A stretch of 64,000 bases of DNA, taken from positions 1 to 64,000 of the forward strand of contig CACABZ010000004.1 in NCBI GenBank assembly GCA_902530885.1, in the 5' to 3' direction. This DNA comes from an uncultured Pelagibacteraceae bacterium. Lineage in GTDB: Bacteria; Pseudomonadota; Alphaproteobacteria; Pelagibacterales; Pelagibacteraceae. Every line of letters begins with the position of its first letter. The first letter of the stretch is position 1. Under the pieces are notes generated by a model. It saw only the letters and a list, made by a program, of their open reading frames with translations. It was not told the DNA's origin and searched no databases. A program made the translations under genes and the position numbers. This document shows positions 56,498-64,000 of the stretch, piece after piece.

Positions 56498-58576
56498 ATG
56501 AATACTAACTTTTTAAATAGTTTAACAAATTTTTTAAAAAAACGAACCTTTGAGTTTGTGGGATTATTGTTAATTTCTCTAGGAATAGCTTTAACAATTT
56601 CGTTCGCAACTTATTCACCTGCTGATCCTTCTATAATTTATGGCGAAACCACCTCAAATATAAAAAATTTCTTTGGCATATATGGCAGCAAAACATCAGA
56701 TTTTTTATTACAAAGTTTTGGACTGATCTCTTTTTTAATCTTAGTCACAATTATTTCTTGGGGTATAAAACTAGTATTCGCAAAAGAGCTTAAAAATATT
56801 GTTTACAAATTTTTATTTTTAACCTTGTATCTAATTTTTGGATGCACTTATCTACATATTACTTTTAATAATTCATTTTGGTTAATAGATAATGGTAATT
56901 CCGGATTTGTAGGGGAATTAGTTTATAATTTTATCTACCAACATATTCCAATAATTGAAAATAAATATAGTAGTTTTATATTGATAATTCTTACAGTAAT
57001 ATTTTTTACATTAAGTTCTGACATAAATTTAAAAAAAATATCAAAAAACTTATTTTCTTTTTTATTTTTTAGAAGAAAAACAGAAAATAATAAAACAGTT
57101 GAGGAAAATATAATCAATCAAAATAATTTAACTGAGGAAAAAAAGGATATTCAACAAAGTTTATTTTCCAAAGAACAAACAAAGACAAATGCAATTCCTA
57201 AAAAATTTAAGTTGCCTTCATTAGATTTATTAGAGAAAAATCTTACAAAATTATCGCCTAAAGATCTAAATAATAACAGACCAGATGCAAAATTTATGGA
57301 GGGAATATTACAAGATTTTGGAATAAGTGGTGAAATTAAAAAAATAAATAATGGGCCAGTTGTTAGTTTATATGAATTTGAACCTGCGGCTGGTGTAAAA
57401 GTTTCTAAGATAATAAATCTATCAGATGATTTAGCTAGAAACACAAGCTCTACCTCAGCCAGAGTTGCAGTTATACCTGGTAAAAATACAGTTGGAATAG
57501 AAATCCCTAACGAGAAAAGAGAGAGTGTTTTTTTGCGAGAGATAATTTCTAATGAAAAATTTAGAAGTAGAGATGTAAAATTACCAATAGCTTTAGGCAA
57601 AAGTATTTCTGGAGTTCCCATAATAGGTGATTTAACATCAATGCCTCATTTATTAATTGCAGGAACAACTGGGTCAGGAAAGTCTGTTTGTATCAACACT
57701 ATTATTACATCTCTTTTATATAAGTTAAGTCCTGAATTATGCAAATTGATTTTGATAGACCCAAAAATGTTGGAGCTGTCAGCTTATGAAGGAATTCCAC
57801 ACTTATTAACTCCTGTTATAACAGATGCTAAAAAAGCTACGTCAGCTCTAGGATGGACTGTAAGAGAAATGAACAACAGATATAAATTAATGTCTAAAGT
57901 AGGCGTAAGAAATATTGATGGCTATAATGAAAAACACAAACTTAAGATGCCTTACATTGTAGTAGTAGTTGATGAGATGTCAGACTTGATGCTAGTGGCT
58001 GGCAAAGAGATTGAAAATTATATTCAAAAATTATCACAAATGGCTAGAGCTGCGGGAATTCACATAATAATGGCAACTCAGAGACCTAGTGTAGACGTGA
58101 TAACTGGTACAATTAAAGCAAATTTTCCAACTAGAGTATCTTTTCAAGTAAGTTCAAAAATTGACAGCAGAACAATATTGGGTGAGCAAGGAGCAGAACA
58201 ATTATTAGGCAAGGGTGATATGCTCTTTATGTCATCTGCAAATAGAATCATTAGAATTCACGGGCCGTATATTTCCGATAAAGAAATTATTAACATTAGT
58301 AGTGTTCTTCGAAACCAAGGTGAACCTGATTATATTGAAGATATTACAATTGCTACAAATTCTTCAGAAAGTCCTGGGCTAGTTTCAAATGAGGATGGAG
58401 ATGAATTATATGAAGAAGCAATTAATTTAGTCAAATCTGAAGGAAAAGCATCAACCAGTTTTCTACAAAGAAAGCTGCAAATTGGATACAACAGAGCAGC
58501 AAGAATTATTGATACGATGGAAGAAAAAGGAGTGGTAAGTAAAGCCAACCACGTGGGTAAACGAGAGGTTCTGTAG
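56498..58576 (+). CDS. ftsK: DNA translocase FtsK
   Basis: N-terminal TMs, LIAGTTGSGKSVCINTII, C-terminal gamma winged helix. Confidence 0.97.
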   Translation: MNTNFLNSLTNFLKKRTFEFVGLLLISLGIALTISFATYSPADPSIIYGETTSNIKNFFGIYGSKTSDFLLQSFGLISFLILVTIISWGIKLVFAKELKNIVYKFLFLTLYLIFGCTYLHITFNNSFWLIDNGNSGFVGELVYNFIYQHIPIIENKYSSFILIILTVIFFTLSSDINLKKISKNLFSFLFFRRKTENNKTVEENIINQNNLTEEKKDIQQSLFSKEQTKTNAIPKKFKLPSLDLLEKNLTKLSPKDLNNNRPDAKFMEGILQDFGISGEIKKINNGPVVSLYEFEPAAGVKVSKIINLSDDLARNTSSTSARVAVIPGKNTVGIEIPNEKRESVFLREIISNEKFRSRDVKLPIALGKSISGVPIIGDLTSMPHLLIAGTTGSGKSVCINTIITSLLYKLSPELCKLILIDPKMLELSAYEGIPHLLTPVITDAKKATSALGWTVREMNNRYKLMSKVGVRNIDGYNEKHKLKMPYIVVVVDEMSDLMLVAGKEIENYIQKLSQMARAAGIHIIMATQRPSVDVITGTIKANFPTRVSFQVSSKIDSRTILGEQGAEQLLGKGDMLFMSSANRIIRIHGPYISDKEIINISSVLRNQGEPDYIEDITIATNSSESPGLVSNEDGDELYEEAINLVKSEGKASTSFLQRKLQIGYNRAARIIDTMEEKGVVSKANHVGKREVL

Positions 58577-58578
58577 CT

Positions 58579-59135
58579 TTGAAAGTTTTAATATTTTTTA
58601 TCTTTTATTTTTTTTTTTAAATTTTACAAACTTAAAGGCTGATGAAAAATCAAATATAATAAATACTTTGGAAAAAATAGATAACATTCAATTCAATTTT
58701 TCACAAACAACTAACGATATTACAGAAAAAGGATTCTGTATTTTGTTATTTCCAAATAAACTTAAATGCAAATATGATAATAAAAATAGGAAAGAACTAA
58801 TAGTTAATGAAAAAATGATGTCAATCACACAGAAGAGATATAATAAGACCATTTTTTATCCTTTATCAAGATCGAATTTTATTAGCATTCTTAGTAAAAA
58901 AGAATTGATTAAGATTATCACTTCAAGTGATTTAATCATTGATAATTATTTAAATATTGTTTTTTATTTAGAAAATGGGTCTAAAACACTTATTCAATTT
59001 GATAAAAATAATTTTTTTCTAGTAGGTTGGGTTTCGAGAGATCAATACAACAATGAAATTACATTTAAAATTGATATTGTGTCTAAAAATAAAATGATCG
59101 ATGATGAAATTTTTTCTCTGCCTAGTAGAAGCTAA
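58579..59135 (+). pseudogene. lolA: Outer-membrane lipoprotein carrier LolA, apparent -1 frameshift in a T11 run in the signal peptide
   Basis: TTG at 58579 reads LKVLIFFIFYFFF* to TAA at 58618; one extra T gives LKVLIFFIFYFFFLNFTNLKADEKSNIINTLEKIDNIQFNFSQTTND, continuous with the listed ORF; directly follows ftsK. Confidence 0.72.
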
Positions 59136-59641
59136 GCAACGAAATTTATTTGCTCTTTTTTAAATATTTTAAATCCTCTTGCTAAGTAGTTTTTTAATGC
59201 AAATTTATGATCAAGCGAACATGTGTGAACCCACACTTTTTCAGCTTTTTCACTTTGTGATTGCTTAATAACGTGTTTTAGTAAAAGCGCACCAAAATTA
59301 TTGGATCTAAAATTATCTAGCACTCCCATATTTATAAGCTCAAATTCTTTGTTCTCATGTTTTTCTATTTCATAATAGCCTATCAAATCGTTATTTTTAT
59401 TTTTTAAAACCCAAGTGTTTAATAGAGGATTTGATGAGTATTTAAGCCACTGTTTATCTGTCCAAACAAGTCTATCTCTCCAGAAATGATCTTTTCCAAT
59501 TTGTTTATAAAAAAATTTGTTTATTTCATAATTTTTTTTATTATTAAGATAAATCTCAAATGAAATTTGATGCTCAATTTCTATCGCCTGGTCTTTTGGA
59601 GAAATCTGATAATCCAAAAAATATCTTTTTACTTTTTTCAT
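59132..59641 (-). CDS. GNAT-family acetyltransferase (start corrected)
   Basis: MGVLDNFRSNNFGALLLKHVI; start MKKVKRYFLDYQ at 59641. Confidence 0.75.
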   Translation of the reverse strand: MKKVKRYFLDYQISPKDQAIEIEHQISFEIYLNNKKNYEINKFFYKQIGKDHFWRDRLVWTDKQWLKYSSNPLLNTWVLKNKNNDLIGYYEIEKHENKEFELINMGVLDNFRSNNFGALLLKHVIKQSQSEKAEKVWVHTCSLDHKFALKNYLARGFKIFKKEQINFVA

Positions 59642-59642
59642 A

Positions 59643-59999
59643 TTAAACAACCATCTTTCCCATTTTTTCACCAGCAAAAATGTGGAAGTGAAGATGAGGA
59701 ACTTCTTGACCTCCGTCAAGTCCAATATTTGAAAGAACTCTATAGCCTTTGTTTGTGGCTCCTAATAAACTCGAGACATAACTAATTGCTTTATGTAATT
59801 CAATTATTTCTTTTTCACTTGCCTTCTTATTAAAATCATCTAGATCCACATATTCACCCTTGGGAATTACTAATGCATGAATTTTTTTTTGAGGATTTAT
59901 ATCGTGAAATGACAAAACATGATCATTTTCAAAAATTTTTTTACAGGGTATTTCTCCTCTGATAATCTTTGCAAAAATATTATTTTTATCGTAAGGCAT
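59643..59999 (-). CDS. HIT-family nucleotide-binding protein
   Basis: DKNNIFAKIIRGEIPCKKIFEND, GGQEVPHLHFHIFAGEKM. Confidence 0.95.
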   Translation of the reverse strand: MPYDKNNIFAKIIRGEIPCKKIFENDHVLSFHDINPQKKIHALVIPKGEYVDLDDFNKKASEKEIIELHKAISYVSSLLGATNKGYRVLSNIGLDGGQEVPHLHFHIFAGEKMGKMVV

Positions 60000-60271
60000 T
60001 ATTTTTTTCTTTTTTCTAACTCTTTCATTACATCTTCAATTTTAATGTTATTAGCTTCTAAGTACACTAAAAGATGATATATCACATCAGCGCTTTCGTG
60101 AATTTTATTTGTATTTTTTTCCACAGCTTCAATCAGCTCAGCCACCTCTTCCTTCACTTTAGAAACAGATAAATTTTTGTCATTTAATAGTTTATTTGTA
60201 TAAGACTTATCAGGGGATGAATTTTTTCGATCTCTAATTGTTTTTATTAAATCTTCCAAATTTTTAAGCAT
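59999..60271 (-). CDS. hisE: Phosphoribosyl-ATP pyrophosphatase
   Basis: SYTNKLLNDKNLSVSKVKEEVAELIEAV, ESADVIYHLLVYLE. Confidence 0.94.
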   Translation of the reverse strand: MLKNLEDLIKTIRDRKNSSPDKSYTNKLLNDKNLSVSKVKEEVAELIEAVEKNTNKIHESADVIYHLLVYLEANNIKIEDVMKELEKRKK

Positions 60272-60272
60272 T

Positions 60273-61031
60273 TTACAACCTTACTGGAATATTCTTTGAT
60301 TTTAAATATTCTTTTGTATCTTTAATGGTATATTCGCCATAGTGAAAAATGGAAGCTGCTAGGACAGCACTGGCTCCGCCTTTAACTATACCATCATATA
60401 AATGATCTAATTTTCCAACTCCACCTGATGCTATAACAGGGATATTGGTGTTTTTTGTAATTGCCTTTAATAGATCAACATCATAACCAGATTTAGTTCC
60501 ATCTTTATCCATAGAGGTTAGGAGAATTTCTCCAGCTCCGTTATATTCAATTTTTTTAGCATACTCTATAACGTCAATACCTGTTTTATTTCTGCCTCCA
60601 TGTGTAAATATTTCCCATTTATTTTCTGAAACTTTTTTAGCATCAATGGCTACAACAATACATTGAGATCCAAACTTTTTAGAAGCATCTTTAACAAAAT
60701 CAACATTTTTTACTGCCGCTGTATTAATAGAAACTTTATCTGCTCCAGCTAACAATAGATCAGTAATATTTTGAATAGTTCTTACACCTCCTCCAACAGT
60801 TAAAGGAACGAAACATTCTTTCGCAGTTTTTCTTACAATCTCAATAATTGTATCTCTATTTTCATTAGAAGCGGTAATATCTAAAAAACAAATCTCATCA
60901 GCACCACCATCACTATAGATTTTAGCTTGTTCCACTGGATCACCAGCATCTTTGAGTTCAACAAAGTTAATACCTTTAACAACCCTTCCATTTTTAACAT
61001 CAAGACATGGTATAATTCTATTTTTTAACAT
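60273..61031 (-). CDS. hisF: Imidazole glycerol phosphate synthase subunit HisF
   Basis: [23 protein letters not shown]. Confidence 0.98.
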   Translation of the reverse strand: MLKNRIIPCLDVKNGRVVKGINFVELKDAGDPVEQAKIYSDGGADEICFLDITASNENRDTIIEIVRKTAKECFVPLTVGGGVRTIQNITDLLLAGADKVSINTAAVKNVDFVKDASKKFGSQCIVVAIDAKKVSENKWEIFTHGGRNKTGIDVIEYAKKIEYNGAGEILLTSMDKDGTKSGYDVDLLKAITKNTNIPVIASGGVGKLDHLYDGIVKGGASAVLAASIFHYGEYTIKDTKEYLKSKNIPVRL

Positions 61032-61155
61032 TTTTTTTCTTTTTTTTTGCTTTACTTGGTAACAGTCCTTTATTTACTGCTCTAGCTCTCTCTGAAAAAC
61101 CAAGTTTTTCTCCATTTCTTATTTTACGTCTGATCGTAGATAATTTTGCAACCAT
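61018..61155 (-). CDS. Unlisted 45-aa highly basic small protein between hisA and hisF
   Basis: [48 protein letters not shown] to TAG, overlaps hisF by 14 nt, fills the hisA-hisF gap. Confidence 0.65.
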   Translation of the reverse strand: MVAKLSTIRRKIRNGEKLGFSERARAVNKGLLPSKAKKKKKNVKK

Positions 61156-61156
61156 T

Positions 61157-61879
61157 TTAATCTATTTCTTTTGCAAGCTCTTCAAGCTTAATATCTCCAT
61201 CATAAATAGCTTTGCCAACAATTATACCTTCAATTTTTTTATTATCTAAATCTTTCGCTTTCTTAATATCATTTAATGATGACACTCCGCCTGAAATAAC
61301 AACTGGGCAGTTGGAAATTTCAGCGATTTTAACTGTCTCTTTATAGTTAGGACTAGTTTTCATCCCGTCTCTATTAATATCTGTAAAAATAATTCTGCTA
61401 ATTCCAAAATCATTTACTTCTTTTAAGAAATTTATAGTTTTAATATTTAGATTTTCTTTCCAACCAGAAACACAGAGATTTCCATCTTTTTCGTCTAGAC
61501 CTAAAGCAATTTGGTTTTTAAATTTTTCGCAAGCTGTTCTTAAAAAATCTTTATTTTTAATCGCTCCACTTCCCAAAATTACTTTCTCTACTCCTACATC
61601 AATGTATTGTTTAATGCTATCAATGTTTCTCACTCCTCCTCCTATTTCAATTTTCAAATCGTATTTACTTACTATTTCCTTGATAATATCTAAATTAATA
61701 GTCTTCCCAGTTAATGCCCCATCCAAATCAATAATATGTAAGTTTTTGAAGCCATGATCTTTATATTTTGCTGCTTGATCAATGGGTGATGCTTTGTACT
61801 CAGTTTTATTTTCAAAGTCTCCTTTGATTAATCTCACACATTTCTTATCTTTAATATCAATAGCAGGGAATATTTTCAT
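61157..61879 (-). CDS. hisA: ProFAR isomerase
   Basis: MKIFPAIDIKDKKCVRLIKGDF; IEIGGGVRN. Confidence 0.97.
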   Translation of the reverse strand: MKIFPAIDIKDKKCVRLIKGDFENKTEYKASPIDQAAKYKDHGFKNLHIIDLDGALTGKTINLDIIKEIVSKYDLKIEIGGGVRNIDSIKQYIDVGVEKVILGSGAIKNKDFLRTACEKFKNQIALGLDEKDGNLCVSGWKENLNIKTINFLKEVNDFGISRIIFTDINRDGMKTSPNYKETVKIAEISNCPVVISGGVSSLNDIKKAKDLDNKKIEGIIVGKAIYDGDIKLEELAKEID

Positions 61880-62508
61880 TACAATTTTAAAAAGTTATCG
61901 ATCATTATTAATCCAAACTTATCACTCTTCTCTGGATGAAACTGGGTTCCAAACAAATTTTCTTTTTCAACAGCACATACAATTTTTGAAGAATAGTTTG
62001 TTATTGCTGAAATGGTTGATTTATCTTCAGGAATGAACTCATAGCTGTGTACAAAGTACATATGAGATTTATTTTTGATACCTTTAAATATTTTACTTTC
62101 TTTTTGAATTTCAATTTCATTCCAACCTATGTGTGGAAGTTTGAATTTTCCATTTTTGTTATCTATTTTAGAAACTGTTCCTGATATCCAGCCTAAACCT
62201 TTTGTTTCTGCTTCTTCATAACCGATATCAGCAAACATTTGTAATCCCACGCAAATTCCTAATAGAGGTTTCTTGTTAATGACTGCAAATTCTTTTAATG
62301 TATCAACTAATCCATTAATACTATTCAAAGAATCTACACAACTTTTAAATGACCCTTGCCCAGGCAAAACGATCTTATCACTTGATTTAATTTTCTTAAT
62401 ATCAGAAGTAATTTCTAAATTAACTTTGCCTTTAGCAACCTCTGTAAAAGAGTTAATGACTGAGCTTATATTGCCCGATTGGTAGTCAACAATTGTGACA
62501 TTCATCAA
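61879..62508 (-). CDS. hisH: Imidazole glycerol phosphate synthase subunit HisH
   Basis: IVLPGQGSFKSC, LGICVGLQMFAD, GTQFHPEKS. Confidence 0.96.
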   Translation of the reverse strand: MMNVTIVDYQSGNISSVINSFTEVAKGKVNLEITSDIKKIKSSDKIVLPGQGSFKSCVDSLNSINGLVDTLKEFAVINKKPLLGICVGLQMFADIGYEEAETKGLGWISGTVSKIDNKNGKFKLPHIGWNEIEIQKESKIFKGIKNKSHMYFVHSYEFIPEDKSTISAITNYSSKIVCAVEKENLFGTQFHPEKSDKFGLIMIDNFLKL

Positions 62509-62510
62509 AT

Positions 62511-63101
62511 TTAAATAGAGCCTTTTGTTGAAGGTATAGAATTTTTAATTCTTTTGTCTATTGCTAAAGCATCCTTAAGTGATCTAGCTAATCCCTTGTA
62601 ACAAGACTCAACTTTGTGGTGACTATTATCACCGTAAATATTCTCAATATGTAAAGTAACTCCTGCTGATTGAGAAAATGCTTGGAACCATTCTTTAAAA
62701 AGCTCGGTATCCATTTCACCCAATTTCTCAACAGCTAAGTCTACTTTCCAAATTAAGTAAGGTCTATTTGATACATCTATGGAAACACGACTTAACGTTT
62801 CATCCATTGGTATCATTGTTGAAGCATATCTTGTAATTCCTTTTCGATTACCGGCAGCTTTTTTTATAGCTTCTCCTATGGCTATACCTGTATCTTCTGT
62901 AGTGTGATGTAGATCAATATGTGTATCTCCTTTAGCTTTAACCTCTAAATCTATTAAAGAATGTTTGGATAGCTGCTCTAACATATGGTCTAAAAAACCT
63001 ATTCCAGTCTTAATGTTATATTTGCCTTTGCCATCTAAATTGACCGCAACAGAAATACTTGTTTCTTTTGTTTTTCTTAATATTTTTGCTTTTCTTTTCA
63101 T
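62511..63101 (-). CDS. hisB: Imidazoleglycerol-phosphate dehydratase
   Basis: [36 protein letters not shown]. Confidence 0.98.
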   Translation of the reverse strand: MKRKAKILRKTKETSISVAVNLDGKGKYNIKTGIGFLDHMLEQLSKHSLIDLEVKAKGDTHIDLHHTTEDTGIAIGEAIKKAAGNRKGITRYASTMIPMDETLSRVSIDVSNRPYLIWKVDLAVEKLGEMDTELFKEWFQAFSQSAGVTLHIENIYGDNSHHKVESCYKGLARSLKDALAIDKRIKNSIPSTKGSI

Positions 63102-63167
63102 AAAATAGCCGATTAATCTTAAGATATATATATAATTAGGCTTTTTATCAATAAACTCAAAATATCT

Positions 63168-63196
63168 ATTGAAGAAATTAAATTAATCTCCACATA
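63168..63196 (+). promoter_or_regulatory. Candidate sigma-32 (RpoH)-like promoter for hslVU
   Basis: ATTGAAG-N13-CTCCACATA, same spacer as the dnaK element. Confidence 0.55.
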
Positions 63197-63203
63197 GAAT
63201 ATC

Positions 63204-63743
63204 ATGAATACAGCTGAAAAATGGCACGGAACCACAATTGTTCTTTTAAGGAAAAATAACGAAACTATAGTAGTTGGAGATGGTCAGGTTAGCCTTGGCA
63301 ATACTGTTCTTAAAAGCAAAGCGAAGAAAGTTAGGAAAATTGAGAAAAGAAATGTGATTGCTGGCTTTGCAGGGTCTACCGCTGACGCACTAACATTATT
63401 TGAAAGATTAGAGGCTAAGCTTGAAAAACATGCGGGAAATCTTTCTAGAGCTGCTGTTGAATTAGCCAAAGATTGGAGAAGCGATAAATATTTAAGGCGA
63501 CTAGAAGCTTTAATGGCAGTGGCAGACAAAGAAAAAAGTTTTATTATATCAGGTACAGGCGACGTTTTAGAACCTGAAGATGGAATAATTGGAATAGGCT
63601 CAGGTGGTAATTATGCACTAGCAGCTGCAAAAGTTTTAATGGAAACTGATATGAAGGCTGAGGACATAGCAAAGAAAGCTATTAAAGTAGCTTCAGAGAT
63701 TTGTGTTTTTACTAATAATAATATTACAATGGAAAAATTATAA
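63204..63743 (+). CDS. hslV: ATP-dependent protease subunit HslV
   Basis: [31 protein letters not shown]. Confidence 0.98.
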   Translation: MNTAEKWHGTTIVLLRKNNETIVVGDGQVSLGNTVLKSKAKKVRKIEKRNVIAGFAGSTADALTLFERLEAKLEKHAGNLSRAAVELAKDWRSDKYLRRLEALMAVADKEKSFIISGTGDVLEPEDGIIGIGSGGNYALAAAKVLMETDMKAEDIAKKAIKVASEICVFTNNNITMEKL

Positions 63744-63744
63744 A

Positions 63745-64000
63745 ATGTCTGGAACAAAAAAAGTTACTAATTTAAATTTAGTAAAAGATAAAGGGAAAAC
63801 TGAGCAGAGCAAAGTTAGCGCCTTATCTCCTAGAGAAATAGTTTCTGAATTAGATAGGTATGTAATTGGTCAGAAAGAGGCAAAAAAAGCTGTAGCTGTT
63901 GCTCTACGAAATAGATGGAGGAGACAAGCACTATCAGATGAAATGAAAGATGAAGTTTTGCCAAAAAATATTTTAATGATCGGGCCAACTGGAGTTGGAA
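63745..64000 (+). CDS. hslU: HslU ATPase subunit, N-terminal fragment (truncated by window edge)
   Basis: [15 protein letters not shown]...[35 protein letters not shown]...[13 protein letters not shown]. Confidence 0.97.
   Translation, partial: MSGTKKVTNLNLVKDKGKTEQSKVSALSPREIVSELDRYVIGQKEAKKAVAVALRNRWRRQALSDEMKDEVLPKNILMIGPTGVG

Noticed and set aside
57151-57621. 156-aa minus-strand ORF inside ftsK
   Set aside because: Shadow ORF antisense to a conserved FtsK region.
58548-58558. CCACGTGGG in the ftsK 3' end as a parS site
   Set aside because: Lacks the TTTCACGTGAAA core seen in the two rsmG sites.

Overview
AT-rich, very gene-dense alphaproteobacterial window, most likely SAR11/Pelagibacter-like, judged from protein style, synteny and minimal intergenic space. 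It is almost entirely housekeeping genes: mutM', ubiE-ubiB-coaBC-dut, katG with a DUF2061 gene, irr / fabA-fabB-fabI, pnp-rpsO-rbfA-infB-nusA, metK-lnt-ybeY-phoH-miaB-fur-tsaB, nfu-trpS-murJ, maeB, rsmI, rdgB, grpE-dnaK-dnaJ-dapB-nth, a major porin, leuS-lptE-holA, parB-parA-rsmG-mnmG-mnmE, ubiH, ftsK, lolA, hisBHAFE and hslVU. I saw no rRNA, tRNA, CRISPR array, transposase or prophage. The most useful observations lie outside the ORF track: (i) three unlisted small ORFs, including a 40-aa ArfA-like ribosome-rescue candidate; (ii) two apparent homopolymer frameshifts, in leuS and in the lolA signal peptide; (iii) an Irr/ICE-box-like palindrome upstream of katG; (iv) RpoH-type promoters with identical 13-nt spacers upstream of dnaK and hslVU; (v) two parS-like sites inside rsmG beside parAB; (vi) head-to-head gene pairs whose start codons abut or overlap; (vii) several genes missing from otherwise conserved clusters. 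I did not find a convincing large undescribed multi-gene system.
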